Source: Bacillota bacterium (GTDB lineage Bacteria > Bacillota > Clostridia > Lachnospirales > Cellulosilyticaceae). From it: a stretch of 64,000 nucleotides of DNA. The notes beneath the pieces were generated by a model. The model had not been told where the DNA came from, did not search any database, and saw nothing but the letters and a program-made list of their open reading frames with translations. The position numbers were made by a program, and so were the translations under genes. The DNA is taken from positions 1 through 64,000 of the forward strand of contig JAEWMQ010000013.1 of assembly GCA_023393125.1 (NCBI GenBank), written 5' to 3'. Position 1 is the stretch's first letter; every line of letters begins with the position of its first letter. Shown piece after piece: positions 54,157-63,449 of the stretch.

Positions 54157-55050
54157 TTATTGCTTAGTGGAAGGTACGTATCTCTCATAAACAAAGTTAA
54201 TAAGCTTATTTAGACTATCTGAAATATACTTTGTTTTATGATATACCAAACTAAAATTGCGATTAAATAATTGATTTTCAATGGCAACACTACATAGTCT
54301 ATTCTGCTCTACATAAGGCTGTACCAAGCGTTCAGAAATAAGTGTAATACCTTGCTCAGCCAAAACAGCCTCTATAATAGCATCTAAACCATGGCAAATC
54401 CACTTTCTATTGATTACAATATTATTTTCTCGTAGTAACAGTTCTAATTTTTCTCTTGTTCCACTACCTTCTTCTCTAAGTATAAAGTTTTGATTGGCTA
54501 GCTCATGAGTACCAATAATCTTTTTTAAGGCAAAAGGATGGCTGGGATAACATACCAAAATAAGTTGATCTGATATAGCAGAATTAACAATAAGTTCTTG
54601 GCTTTTAATAGTTCCTTCAACAAGACCTATATCTATTTGACTATCTAAAAGTAACTTTTCAATAGTAGCAGTATTATCAATAACTACTTGTACTTTAATG
54701 TTTGGATACTTTTGCTCAAATAGTTTGACTAAGTCTGATATTAAGCATTTACCAACTGTTAGTGTTGCTCCTAATATAATCGTTTGATTTTCAGCAAGCT
54801 CTAACATACTTTTATTCATCTCTTTCTGCAGCGCAATCATATTTTTAGCATAGCCTAATAATTGTTCACCTGCAGAAGTTATGTATAGTTTTCTAGAGAG
54901 CCTATTAAATAAAAGAACACCATATTCTTTTTCTAAATCAGCAATAGCTTGACTAATTGTAGGCTGAGCGATATGTAGCTCCTTAGCTGCATCACTCATG
55001 TTACATCTTTTGGCTACTGCAACAAATATTTCTAAGCTATGTAACGTCAT
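54157..55050 (-). CDS. LysR-family regulator, divergent from yeiH
   Basis: A 297-residue LysR protein: HTH in CNMSDAAKELHIAQPTISQA (about 16-35), a coiled-coil linker, and a two-lobe effector domain. It is transcribed away from the YeiH-type exporter, an arrangement like yeiE-yeiH in enterobacteria, and likely controls it. The ATG at 55050 follows GTGGAGG. The effector is unknown. Confidence 0.92.
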   Translation of the reverse strand: MTLHSLEIFVAVAKRCNMSDAAKELHIAQPTISQAIADLEKEYGVLLFNRLSRKLYITSAGEQLLGYAKNMIALQKEMNKSMLELAENQTIILGATLTVGKCLISDLVKLFEQKYPNIKVQVVIDNTATIEKLLLDSQIDIGLVEGTIKSQELIVNSAISDQLILVCYPSHPFALKKIIGTHELANQNFILREEGSGTREKLELLLRENNIVINRKWICHGLDAIIEAVLAEQGITLISERLVQPYVEQNRLCSVAIENQLFNRNFSLVYHKTKYISDSLNKLINFVYERYVPSTKQ

Positions 55051-55114
55051 ATGTACCTCCACTATCCTACTTTTATTTAAATCATCTATGTTAAAACATA
55101 AAGGAGTCATTTAT

Positions 55115-56149
55115 ATGTATCATTTAAAAAACACCCTACCGGGTATACTACTATGTTTATTCATTGCCATCCCTTCTTGGCTTTTAGGTAAAGCTTTTCC
55201 CTTACTAGGTGGCCCTATTATTGCTATTCTTATGGGTATTGTATTAACTACTGTATTTCCTAGTTTACTTACCCAGTCCTATAAATATAAATCAATCCAA
55301 TTAGTTACGGGAGTAAAATACACCTCAAAAAAAATCTTACAGTACTCCATTATTCTACTTGGATTTGAAATGAATCTTTATCATATTATTGAGGTAGGAA
55401 AACAGTCGTTAATAGTGATGCTATTTACTATTACATCTGCCTTTATCACTGCTTATATCTTAGGAAAAGTACTTAAGCTACCTGGCGACACCACTACTCT
55501 TATTGGTGTTGGAACTTGTATTTGCGGAGGATCAGCAATAGCTGCAACTGCTCCTGTTATTGAGGCAAGTGATGAAGACGTGGCACATGCCATCTCTACT
55601 ATTTTCCTTTTTAACATTGCTGCTGTATTCCTATTTCCTTTTTTAGGTCACTTACTAAACATGAGTGATATAAGTTTTGGAATGTGGGTGGGAACTGCTG
55701 TTAATGATACCTCATCTGTAGTTGCTACTGGTACTGCTTGGAGTGAAGTTTCTGAAAACAATACAGCCTTACAGCTTGCTACAATTGTAAAACTTACTAG
55801 AACACTTATGATTGTACCTATCACTTTATTTTTAGCAGTTTATACCGCAAGAAAAAAAGGCCGTGAAGGCACAGGGCATTTTAGTTTTACTAAGGTTTTC
55901 CCTTGGTTTATCATATTCTTTGTCATTGCCGCACTTGTTAATACCTTCGCCAACCTTTCTCCAAGCGTTTCCACCACTCTTGTAACACTTGGAAAATTTA
56001 TGATTGTTATGGCCATGTCTGCTATTGGACTTAGCACCAACTTAAAAAGCTTACTTTCTAATGGGATTAAACCAATCCTGTTAGGACTAGGCTGCTGGTT
56101 CGTCATTGCTACAGTTTCACTTATTGTACAGAGCTGTATTGGCCTCTAA
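55115..56149 (+). CDS. yeiH: YeiH-family putative sulfate/anion exporter
   Basis: A 344-residue membrane protein with about ten hydrophobic helices and the family motifs GVGTCICGGSAIAATAPVIEA and GMWVGTAVNDTSSVVATG. YeiH proteins are proposed to export sulfate-like or sulfonate-derived anions. The start at 55115 follows AAAGGAG. Divergent from its LysR gene. The transported anion is inferred from family naming only. Confidence 0.88.
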   Translation: MYHLKNTLPGILLCLFIAIPSWLLGKAFPLLGGPIIAILMGIVLTTVFPSLLTQSYKYKSIQLVTGVKYTSKKILQYSIILLGFEMNLYHIIEVGKQSLIVMLFTITSAFITAYILGKVLKLPGDTTTLIGVGTCICGGSAIAATAPVIEASDEDVAHAISTIFLFNIAAVFLFPFLGHLLNMSDISFGMWVGTAVNDTSSVVATGTAWSEVSENNTALQLATIVKLTRTLMIVPITLFLAVYTARKKGREGTGHFSFTKVFPWFIIFFVIAALVNTFANLSPSVSTTLVTLGKFMIVMAMSAIGLSTNLKSLLSNGIKPILLGLGCWFVIATVSLIVQSCIGL

Positions 56150-56201
56150 ACAGACTTGCTCAATAATTAAAGCAAAATAACTCACATTAAATCTCTTCCT
56201 G

Positions 56202-56242
56202 AAAAAAGCTATAAAATCACTCCTTGGATTTTATAGCTTTTT
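56202..56242. terminator. Bidirectional terminator yeiH/xpt
   Basis: AAAAAGCTATAAAATC pairs with GATTTTATAGCTTTTT. Confidence 0.9.
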
Positions 56243-56303
56243 GGATTTATTCTTTTATCACTTTCTGGTGATACGTTTGTCTTCACAGATATAGCATCAT
56301 TAA

Positions 56304-56879
56304 TTATTCTCTAAAGGTAACGCCATCTTCAACACTCATGGCATCAATAATAGCTAAAGATTCTAAGTGAATACCACTTTCACGAATGAGCTTGCCTCCG
56401 TCTTGGAAGCCTTTTTCAATTGCAATTCCAGCACCTACTACAGTAGCACCTGCATTTTGTACAAGTTTAGCAAGTCCAAGGAGTGCCTTTCCATTAGCTA
56501 AAAAGTCATCAATAATTAAAACTTCATCTTCTGGCTTTAAAAATTCTTTTGCAACAATAATATCATATACTTTCCCATGAGTAAAAGACTCTACTTTACT
56601 AGTATATACATCCCCTGCTATGTTCTTAGTTTGTGTTTTCTTAGCAAATACAACTGGTACTTTAAAGTATCTTGCTGCAATACAAGCAATAGCAATTCCT
56701 GAAGCTTCTATAGTAAGAATTTTAGTGACTTTTTTACCTTCAAATCTTCTTTTAAATTCTTCTCCCATTTGTTCAAAAAGGTCAATATCTAATTGGTGAT
56801 TTAAAAAGGAATCTACCTTAAGTACATTACCCTCTCTAATTTTACCATCTTTAACAATACGATCTTTTAAAGCTTTCAT
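56304..56879 (-). CDS. xpt: Xanthine phosphoribosyltransferase
   Basis: A 191-residue purine salvage enzyme converting xanthine and PRPP to XMP. It starts MKALKDRIVKDGKIREGNVL. The PRPP-binding loop is in EVLIIDDFLANGKALLGLAK (about 120-140). Length is as in Bacillus Xpt. The ATG at 56879 follows GAGAGGG. It is preceded by a guanine riboswitch (57056-57126) and divergent from an NCS2 purine permease. Confidence 0.93.
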   Translation of the reverse strand: MKALKDRIVKDGKIREGNVLKVDSFLNHQLDIDLFEQMGEEFKRRFEGKKVTKILTIEASGIAIACIAARYFKVPVVFAKKTQTKNIAGDVYTSKVESFTHGKVYDIIVAKEFLKPEDEVLIIDDFLANGKALLGLAKLVQNAGATVVGAGIAIEKGFQDGGKLIRESGIHLESLAIIDAMSVEDGVTFRE

Positions 56880-57429
56880 TGTGGTCCCTCTCTTTTTCAA
56901 GTTATTTTTCCTACGCTTAGGTAAGATTAAATTAAGTATTAAAGCCATAATGAATATGTAAAACTTCTTATTATGTTCATTATGAACATCTCTATGCTTT
57001 TTCTTGTACGACCGTATAATGAGCTTCTTAGATATGTAAAGTATTCAATTAAACCATATCGTAGTCAAATCATTTAAGGTGATTCGGTAGAAACTGTTGA
57101 ACCTTATTTTCAACTTTATACGATGCACTATTTTTTTAAAATCATGTTGATTATCATAATATAAAATATCTGTTTTGTCTACAATTCTCGTGTTTATTTT
57201 ATATTTTTTCATTTTGATTATGTTAATTAATTATATAAGCACTTTCCTTTTCCTTTTTAAAAGTATTTAAATTCATTTATAAATTGTGTTTTACAAATTT
57301 AGATATAATTTTTTGCTTTTGATATTGATAATTTAATAAATACTCAGTAGAATATAGTTTGTATTTTGTTCTTTTTTCATTAAGTCAAAATATTAATACA
57401 TAAACTAAATTATAGAGAGGAAAATAGTT
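56880..57429. other. 550-bp divergent intergenic region xpt/NCS2
   Basis: It holds the guanine riboswitch of xpt at 57056-57126 (minus strand) and an 8-bp inverted repeat ATGTTCAT/ATGAACAT (56974-56990) in the leader. The remaining 300 bp upstream of the permease are AT-rich with no second aptamer or gene that I can see. Confidence 0.75.
57056..57126 (-). promoter_or_regulatory. Guanine-class purine riboswitch upstream of xpt
   Basis: On the minus strand the purine aptamer core is present: ATAAGGTTCAACAGTTTCTACC, read as ATAAGG, GTTTCTACC, then CCTTAAAT, and TTGACTACG. The loops match the consensus and P1 pairs ATCGTA with TACGAT. The specificity position is C (GACTAC, as in guanine sensors). 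It should reduce xpt expression when guanine or hypoxanthine is plentiful. Confidence 0.95.
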
Positions 57430-58785
57430 ATGGAAAAGTTTTTCAAACTTAAAGAAAATGGCACCACCTTTGGTACAGAAGTAATTGCTGGACTTACAAC
57501 CTTCTTTGCAATGGCTTACATTATTATTGTTAATCCAGGTCTTTTAAGTCAAGCTGGTATGGAGTGGGGTGCAGTTTTCCTTGCAACAATCATTGCTTCT
57601 ATCATCGGAACTTTAGTTATGGGCTTAGTAGCTAACGTTCCTTATGCACAAGCTCCTGGTATGGGACTTAATGCATTCTTTGTTTATACCGTATGTTTCA
57701 CTTTAGGATTTACTTGGCAACAAGCTTTATCAATGGTATTCATCTGTGGGCTTTTAAATATCCTTATTACTGTTACAAAAATTCGTAAATACATTATTAA
57801 AGCTATCCCACATAGTTTACAAAATGCAATTGGTGGAGGTATCGGTGTATTTATCGCTTACATTGGTCTCCTTAATGTAGGTATTATCAACTTTGGTGCT
57901 GGTGTTCCTGCTTTATCAACTTTAAACCAACCTGTATTTTGGTTATTTATTATTGGTCTTGTATTAATTATTGTTTTACAAGTACTTCATGTAAAAGGTG
58001 CTATTTTAATTGGTATTGTAGCAACTACACTTCTTGGTATTCCTATGGGGGTTACTACAGCTGCTGATACTATAAGCTTCCAAGAAGCTTGCAAAGCTTT
58101 ACCTACTACTTTCTTAGCCATTTTCACACCAGAAGGTTTGGGATCTTTATTCTCTGATACTGCTAAAATTCCATTAGTGCTTATTACTATTTTCTCATTT
58201 AGCTTATCTGATACTTTTGATACAATTGGTACTTTCATCGGTACTGGTCGCCGCACAGGTATCTTTAGTGAAGAAGATGAAAAATCAATGGAAACTAATA
58301 GTGGCTTCAAATCTAAAATGGATAAAGCTTTATTTGCTGATGCTACTGCTACTTCTATCGGTGCTCTTTTAGGTACTTCTAACACAACTACATATGTTGA
58401 AAGTGCTGCTGGTATTGGTGCTGGTGGACGTACAGGTCTTACAAGTGTTGTTGTAGCTATTTGTTTTGCCCTTAGTGCTTTCCTTTCAACCTTTGTAAGT
58501 GCTATTCCTTCAGCTGCTACTGCTCCTGCTTTAGTTGTTGTTGGTATGATGATGATTTCATCTTTTGCAGAAATCAAATGGGCTGACTTTGATGAAGCTA
58601 TTCCTGCTTTCTTCGCAGGTGTTTTCATGTCATTAAGCTATAGTATTTCTTATGGTATTGGTACTGCTTTCATCTTCTATTGCATCGTTAAAATTTGCAA
58701 AAAGCAAGCAAAAGACATTCATCCAATTCTTATTGGAGCTACAGTACTCTTTATCTTAAACTTTGTTCTTTTAACTTTTATTTAA
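57430..58785 (+). CDS. NCS2-type purine permease (hypoxanthine/guanine, PbuG-like)
   Basis: A 451-residue membrane transporter with about 14 helices. The start MEKFFKLKENGTTFGTEVIA and TTFFAMAYIIIVNPGLLS are the AzgA/PbuG subfamily hallmark. Conserved ATATSIGALLGTSNTTTYVESAAG lies in the middle (about 300-325). It imports hypoxanthine, guanine or adenine. GAGAGGAAAA precedes the ATG. It is divergent from xpt, so salvage uptake and phosphoribosylation are next to each other. Confidence 0.9.
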   Translation: MEKFFKLKENGTTFGTEVIAGLTTFFAMAYIIIVNPGLLSQAGMEWGAVFLATIIASIIGTLVMGLVANVPYAQAPGMGLNAFFVYTVCFTLGFTWQQALSMVFICGLLNILITVTKIRKYIIKAIPHSLQNAIGGGIGVFIAYIGLLNVGIINFGAGVPALSTLNQPVFWLFIIGLVLIIVLQVLHVKGAILIGIVATTLLGIPMGVTTAADTISFQEACKALPTTFLAIFTPEGLGSLFSDTAKIPLVLITIFSFSLSDTFDTIGTFIGTGRRTGIFSEEDEKSMETNSGFKSKMDKALFADATATSIGALLGTSNTTTYVESAAGIGAGGRTGLTSVVVAICFALSAFLSTFVSAIPSAATAPALVVVGMMMISSFAEIKWADFDEAIPAFFAGVFMSLSYSISYGIGTAFIFYCIVKICKKQAKDIHPILIGATVLFILNFVLLTFI

Positions 58786-58808
58786 AGTTATAAGAATCTG
58801 TTATACAT

Positions 58809-58849
58809 AAAAAACTACCTCATGATTTTCTCATGAGGTAGTTTTTTTC
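58809..58849. terminator. Bidirectional terminator NCS2/ADH
   Basis: AAAAAACTACCTCATGA pairs with TCATGAGGTAGTTTTTT. Confidence 0.92.
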
Positions 58850-58852
58850 ATT

Positions 58853-60013
58853 TTATAAACAAGCTTTAAGAATACTCATAACATCTTCTTTTGTAAGCGG
58901 TACGTAAGACCATGCTAAGCCGCCAATTCTAACTGCCTTTTCCGCCATTACTTCAAAGTGTTCTTCATTAATACCTATTTCACTAAAGGTCATTGGAATA
59001 CCACAGTTTTTAAAGAAGTTTTCTGTCGCATCAATAGCCGCATTAGCATAAGCAAATCGGTCTGACATTTCTGGTAAGTGCCATACATTTTTTGCATAAG
59101 CTACAAATTTATCGACTGTTTGCTCATTTAAAATATGTCTCATCCATCTTGGTGTTAAAATAGCTAAGCCTATACCATGGGTAATATCATAAAAGGCACT
59201 AAGCTCATGTTCAATAGGATGGCATGTCCAGCTTCCAGGTTTTCCAGCTCCTACTAAACCATTAAGAGCTAGTGTACTTGCCCACATTAAGTTCGCTCTT
59301 GCTTCATAGTTATTTGGTTCTTCTAAAGCAATAGGACAGTATTTAATACAAGTTTCTAGCAATCCTTCTGCTAGTTTGTTTTGAATAAAAGTATCTTCTT
59401 CTTTTTTAAAATAGTTCTCAAAAATATGAGACATAATATCTGCTGTACCTGCTGCTGTTTGAATAGCTGGTAGTGTATAAAGATACTCTGGATCTAATAT
59501 AGAAGCCTGAGGAATCATATTCATTGAACCAGTTCCTAGTTTTTCATTAATAGCCATATTGGAGATAACTGCATTCTTATTCATTTCTGAGCCTGTAGCT
59601 GCTAAAGTTAAAATCGTTACGATAGGAAGAACTTTTGTAATCTTACTTGATTCTACAACTAAATCCCAAGCATCTCCATCATAGTAATAGCCAGCACCAA
59701 TCACCTTAGAACAGTCAATAACACTTCCACCGCCTACTGCTAAAATGACGTCGATTTGATGTGCCTTACAAAGCCTTACCCCTTCTCTAACTGTTTCAAT
59801 TCTTGGATTAGGATCTACTCCAGGAAGTTCTATAATATTACAATCTGAAAGCAGATTTTTAACTGCATCATAAATACCATTTCTTTTAATGCTACCACCA
59901 CCATAGACAAGTAATACATTTTTGCCATGTGCACTAATAGCTTCAGGTAAGTTTTTAATCATCCCTTTTCCAAAATAAATCTTTGTATACGCATTAAAAA
60001 TAAAATTATCCAT
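58853..60013 (-). CDS. Iron-containing alcohol dehydrogenase (BDH-like)
   Basis: A 386-residue group III alcohol dehydrogenase, butanol-dehydrogenase/YqhD-like. NAD(P) binding is in LLVYGGGSIKRNGIYD and VGGGSVIDCSKVIG. Iron ligands are Asp in PAIQTAAGTADIMSHIFEN and the His residues in HPIEHELSAFYDITHGIG. It reduces aldehydes to alcohols in fermentation. AGGAGG precedes the ATG. A LysR gene lies 110 bp upstream but is transcribed in the same direction. Confidence 0.92.
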   Translation of the reverse strand: MDNFIFNAYTKIYFGKGMIKNLPEAISAHGKNVLLVYGGGSIKRNGIYDAVKNLLSDCNIIELPGVDPNPRIETVREGVRLCKAHQIDVILAVGGGSVIDCSKVIGAGYYYDGDAWDLVVESSKITKVLPIVTILTLAATGSEMNKNAVISNMAINEKLGTGSMNMIPQASILDPEYLYTLPAIQTAAGTADIMSHIFENYFKKEEDTFIQNKLAEGLLETCIKYCPIALEEPNNYEARANLMWASTLALNGLVGAGKPGSWTCHPIEHELSAFYDITHGIGLAILTPRWMRHILNEQTVDKFVAYAKNVWHLPEMSDRFAYANAAIDATENFFKNCGIPMTFSEIGINEEHFEVMAEKAVRIGGLAWSYVPLTKEDVMSILKACL

Positions 60014-60129
60014 TTTTTCCTCCTGTTAAATAATATATTTCCTATGTTTATTTTAGCACTTATAAACACGCTTTCAAAGCAACTTCTCCTCTTTTGTTAC
60101 ATTACAGCTCATTATCTTAAGTTATTTCA

Positions 60130-61020
60130 CTACTTCATAGGAAGTTGCAGCCCTTCTATAAACGCTGTTGCTGCCGAGGATAAAGGTACGCTTTTTAAGT
60201 AGCAAGCTCCTATATACCTAGCTGGTATTTCTTCTTGTAATCTTAAATGATATAGTTCTTTTTTCTCTAAGTACTCTTCCGAAAACTCCTTAATCACGCA
60301 TGAAATACCTAATTCAATCTTAGCAAATTCTAGAAGTAAGTCGTGGGCACCTAATTCAATATCAGGACTGATTTTTACGCCTTTCTTAAGCATAAACTGC
60401 TCTACATATCTTCTAGAAACGGAGTTTTGATCTAACACAATAAGTGGCAAAGTACTTAATTCTTCAAAGCTAAGTGGCACTTTAGAACGCTCCTTATAGC
60501 TCTTGCCACCTACAAAAATATCATGTACCTCCATGCAATTTCTCACTTCAATCTGACTATCTTCAATCGGCAAATTACATATAGCTAAGTCAATGGTTCC
60601 TGCCTTAATTTTATCACATAGCTTAGTCGTCGTACGGTTAATGATTTTAAGCTTTATAGAAGGATATTCCTTATGAAAACTTTCTAGATAAGGTAAAAGA
60701 TAATATCTAGATATGGTATCTCCTACGCCAATCTGTAATTCACCAGTTAAAAGATTTTGAGTTTCTAATAACTTCTTCTCTCCTGCAGTTATTAACTTAA
60801 TGGCTGAATGTGCATATTCATAAAGCAACTCTCCCTCTCTCGTTAATCTTACCCCCTTAGCCGTTCTAGTAAAAAGTCTAGCATTTAGCTGCTCCTCTAA
60901 TTGCATAATAGCTTGACTTACTGCTGGTTGAGTAATATACAAATTCTTGGAGGCTTTAGAGAAACTTTGACACTTAGCTACTTCTATAAATATCTTATAT
61001 AAACCTAATGGTACCGACAT
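60130..61020 (-). CDS. LysR-family transcriptional regulator
   Basis: A 296-residue LysR regulator: HTH in CQSFSKASKNLYITQPAVSQ (about 18-37), then an effector domain. It is divergent from the CofE-like gene, and a dyad at 61067-61080 lies between them. It probably controls that gene. The ATG at 61020 follows AAGGAG; a longer upstream frame lacks a site. Confidence 0.92.
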   Translation of the reverse strand: MSVPLGLYKIFIEVAKCQSFSKASKNLYITQPAVSQAIMQLEEQLNARLFTRTAKGVRLTREGELLYEYAHSAIKLITAGEKKLLETQNLLTGELQIGVGDTISRYYLLPYLESFHKEYPSIKLKIINRTTTKLCDKIKAGTIDLAICNLPIEDSQIEVRNCMEVHDIFVGGKSYKERSKVPLSFEELSTLPLIVLDQNSVSRRYVEQFMLKKGVKISPDIELGAHDLLLEFAKIELGISCVIKEFSEEYLEKKELYHLRLQEEIPARYIGACYLKSVPLSSAATAFIEGLQLPMK

Positions 61021-61058
61021 ATAATTTCTCCTTATACCTTTTATCATTACTATTTATT

Positions 61059-61087
61059 TTACTTATACCATAGTTATGGTGTATAGT
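61059..61087 (+). promoter_or_regulatory. CofE-like gene promoter with LysR-type dyad
   Basis: TTACTT (61059-61064), 17 bp, TATAGT (61082-61087). The spacer contains ACCATA-GT-TATGGT (61067-61080), a perfect 14-bp dyad in the divergent region, a plausible LysR site. Confidence 0.6.
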
Positions 61088-61135
61088 ACAAGGGATGAGT
61101 TTTTTAAAAATACAGACTTGAGGAGAGATTTTGAA

Positions 61136-62326
61136 ATGGAAAGAATGGTAGGAACTGTTGTTAGAGGGCTTCGCGCACCCATTATTCGTGAAGGAGACGA
61201 TATTGCAGACATCGTTGTAAATAGTGTGTTAACAGCTTCTGAAGCTGAAGGGTTTAATATTGAGGATCAAGATATCGTAACCATTACAGAAGCAGTTGTA
61301 GCTCGTGCTCAAGGAAACTATGCTTCCGTTGATGCCATTGCAAAGGATGTTACTAGCAAATTTGGTGATCATACAATTGGTGTCATCTTCCCAATTCTTA
61401 GTCGTAATCGTTTTGCTATTTGTCTTCGTGGTATTGCAAAAGGTGCTAAAAAAGTTGTCCTTATGCTTAGCTATCCTTCTGATGAAGTCGGTAATCACCT
61501 TGTAGATCTTGATCTTTTAGATGAAAAAGGTATTAACCCTTGGACAGATGTATTAACAGAAAAAGAATTCCGTGAGTTATTTGGTTATAACAAACATACT
61601 TTTACAGGTGTTGATTACATAGAGTACTATAAAGGTTTAGTAGAATCTTGTGGTGCTGAATGTGAAGTTATTTTCTCTAATCATCCAAAAACCATTTTAG
61701 ATTATACAAAACATGTCATTACTTGTGATATCCATACAAGAGTTCGTACTAAACGTATTTTAAAAGCTAATGGTGCAGAAACAGTTTGTGGCTTAGATGA
61801 TATTCTATGCCAGCCTATCGATGGAAGTGGCTATAACGAAGCTTATGGTCTTCTTGGATCTAATAAAGCTACAGAAGAAACTGTAAAGCTTTTCCCTCGC
61901 AACTGCCAACCAGTTGTAGACCGTATTCAAGCTATGCTTAAAGAAAAAACAGGTAAAACTGTAGAAGTTATGGTTTATGGAGATGGCGCTTTCAAAGATC
62001 CTGTGGGTAAAATATGGGAATTAGCAGATCCAGTTGTTTCTCCTGCTTATACTAAAGGACTTGATGGTCAACCTAATGAAATTAAGCTTAAATACTTAGC
62101 TGATAATGACTTTGCTGATTTAAGCGGTGATGCCCTTAAAGAAGCTATCTCTGATTATATTCGTAATAAAGAAACTGATCTTGTAGGTAGCATGGCATCT
62201 CTAGGTACTACTCCTAGAAGATTAACAGACCTTATCGGTTCACTTTCAGACTTAACTAGCGGAAGCGGCGATAAAGGTACTCCTATCATCTTCATTCAAG
62301 GTTACTTTGATAACTATACAAAATAA
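61136..62326 (+). CDS. CofE-like (F420-0:glutamyl ligase family) protein
   Basis: A 396-residue protein that begins MERMVGTVVRGLRAPIIREG, with the CofE-family first half (GDDIADIVVNSVLTASEAEG, AVVARAQGNYASVDAIAKD) and a long C-terminal part with GDGAFKDPVGKIWELADP. CofE adds glutamates to coenzyme F420, but no F420 gene is near, and Clostridia of this kind usually lack F420. A different ligase substrate is therefore likely. AGGAGAG precedes the ATG at 61136. It is divergent from a LysR gene and ends in a strong terminator. Confidence 0.75.
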   Translation: MERMVGTVVRGLRAPIIREGDDIADIVVNSVLTASEAEGFNIEDQDIVTITEAVVARAQGNYASVDAIAKDVTSKFGDHTIGVIFPILSRNRFAICLRGIAKGAKKVVLMLSYPSDEVGNHLVDLDLLDEKGINPWTDVLTEKEFRELFGYNKHTFTGVDYIEYYKGLVESCGAECEVIFSNHPKTILDYTKHVITCDIHTRVRTKRILKANGAETVCGLDDILCQPIDGSGYNEAYGLLGSNKATEETVKLFPRNCQPVVDRIQAMLKEKTGKTVEVMVYGDGAFKDPVGKIWELADPVVSPAYTKGLDGQPNEIKLKYLADNDFADLSGDALKEAISDYIRNKETDLVGSMASLGTTPRRLTDLIGSLSDLTSGSGDKGTPIIFIQGYFDNYTK

Positions 62327-62328
62327 TA

Positions 62329-62375
62329 AATACCCCCCTAGAACAATAGCCTAATGATTCTAGGGGGTATTTTTA
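62329..62375 (+). terminator. Terminator of the CofE-like gene
   Basis: ATACCCCCTAGAA pairs with TTCTAGGGGGTAT followed by TTTTATTT. Confidence 0.92.
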
Positions 62376-62453
62376 TTTATAGCTTGTATGTCTAATATTT
62401 TCTAACTTATTGCATAAATATATATTAAGCAGCTTTATAAGTACGGTGATATT

Positions 62454-62753
62454 ATGAAAATGGAAAATGTAAAAACAAGCTTCTATACCATGGACGACTG
62501 TATTCCCTGTACTCACTATATTAATTTTACTGGTAAGGTACTCGTTATTAAGCCAGATTGCCTAGCTCCCCAAAGCCAACAACCTGCCTATCAGCTTTTT
62601 AGATGCTCCTTTGAAGGAAACTATCCTTCATCTAGAAAAAATACCAGACTAATAGGTACCTATGTCATAGACCTTACTCCAGAAAACGCACTTCATCGTA
62701 GCAATATTATTGGCATTCTTAAGCCTGAATTAGTAGAAGCACTTGAACTATAA
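62454..62753 (+). CDS. Hypothetical small protein
   Basis: A 99-residue soluble protein (MKMENVKTSFYTMDDCIPCTHYIN...) with a CIPC motif near residue 16 and two more Cys. The ribosome binding site is weak (ACGGTGAT). I do not recognise it. It lies downstream of the CofE-like terminator and upstream of the second hairpin element. A metal-binding or redox role is only a guess from the CxxC. Confidence 0.55.
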   Translation: MKMENVKTSFYTMDDCIPCTHYINFTGKVLVIKPDCLAPQSQQPAYQLFRCSFEGNYPSSRKNTRLIGTYVIDLTPENALHRSNIIGILKPELVEALEL

Positions 62754-62787
62754 AACCAAAATAACAATTTGAATAACAACATATATA

Positions 62788-63434
62788 GCAAGGTACCACC
62801 AAGTCATCCGAGAATGGTGATTGGTTCCGGTTGCTGTCTCAGCTCGCTAAGCAGTTCTAAACTCGTAGCCCTTATGAACGGCTGAAAACTCGCTAACGCT
62901 CAAACACTCAGCCTAAACCCCATAAGGACTCCTTCGTTAAGAACTGCTAAGCTTACCTCCAAGGCACCCTACACCAATCCCCATCCTCTCTTGCCTTGGC
63001 TACTACTTTGCCAAAACAAACTACTAAGAAACTTTATACGTTATTATTGAAGAGAATTCCGAGAAAAAATTTAGTTAAGAACTGCTAATCTTTATATGTC
63101 ATTACTGCGATGGGAGATATAAAAAAATGGCTTGTAAGTTTAAAATACCATTATATTTTTCTCACGTCACTTTACTGTCAGAAACGTTTATGAGCTTAAT
63201 AACGTTTGAAAGAAATGAGAGGAGGAGGGATATCTGGAAGGGTGACTTGGGAGAATTTTCTAGAGGCACTTGGCGAACGTTTTGGATGGGTTTTAGCACG
63301 AGTGTTTGACCATCGGGAGTTTTCGTGCGTTCATCCAAATAAGTGAGCCTAGTGCCTCTAAAAATTTGAACCGGAACACTGCAAGATAGGCCTTCTCCTC
63401 TCATTTCCTCCCATAAGCCTTTCTCATAAACTCC
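62788..63434. repeat. Large non-coding hairpin element, copy 2
   Basis: Same plan as 15181-15805. Hairpin A' (about 62788-63000): GATTGGT/ACCAATC outside, AGCAGTTCT (62850-62858)/AGAACTGCT (62940-62948), CCTTATG/CATAAGG and GGCTGA (62880)/TCAGCC (62908). Hairpin B' (63186-63431): GTTTATGAG/CTCATAAAC, GAAATGAGAGG/CCTCTCATTTC, GCACGA (63296)/TCGTGC (63323). The linker is also conserved in sequence. It ends 16-19 bp beyond the stop of the GNAT gene, in the same relation as copy 1 to thiE. No protein is convincingly encoded. Confidence 0.85.
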
Positions 63435-63449
63435 CCTGTAAATTTCTAT

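Noticed and set aside
57127..57429. Second purine riboswitch upstream of the NCS2 permease on the plus strand
   Set aside because: The conserved GTTTCTACC and GACTA core is absent on that strand; only AT-rich sequence is seen.
63127..63404. Open frames of 60-80 codons on both strands in element copy 2
   Set aside because: Same reasoning: no ribosome binding site, frames fall on the hairpin arms, and the differences between copies follow stem pairing rather than codon positions.
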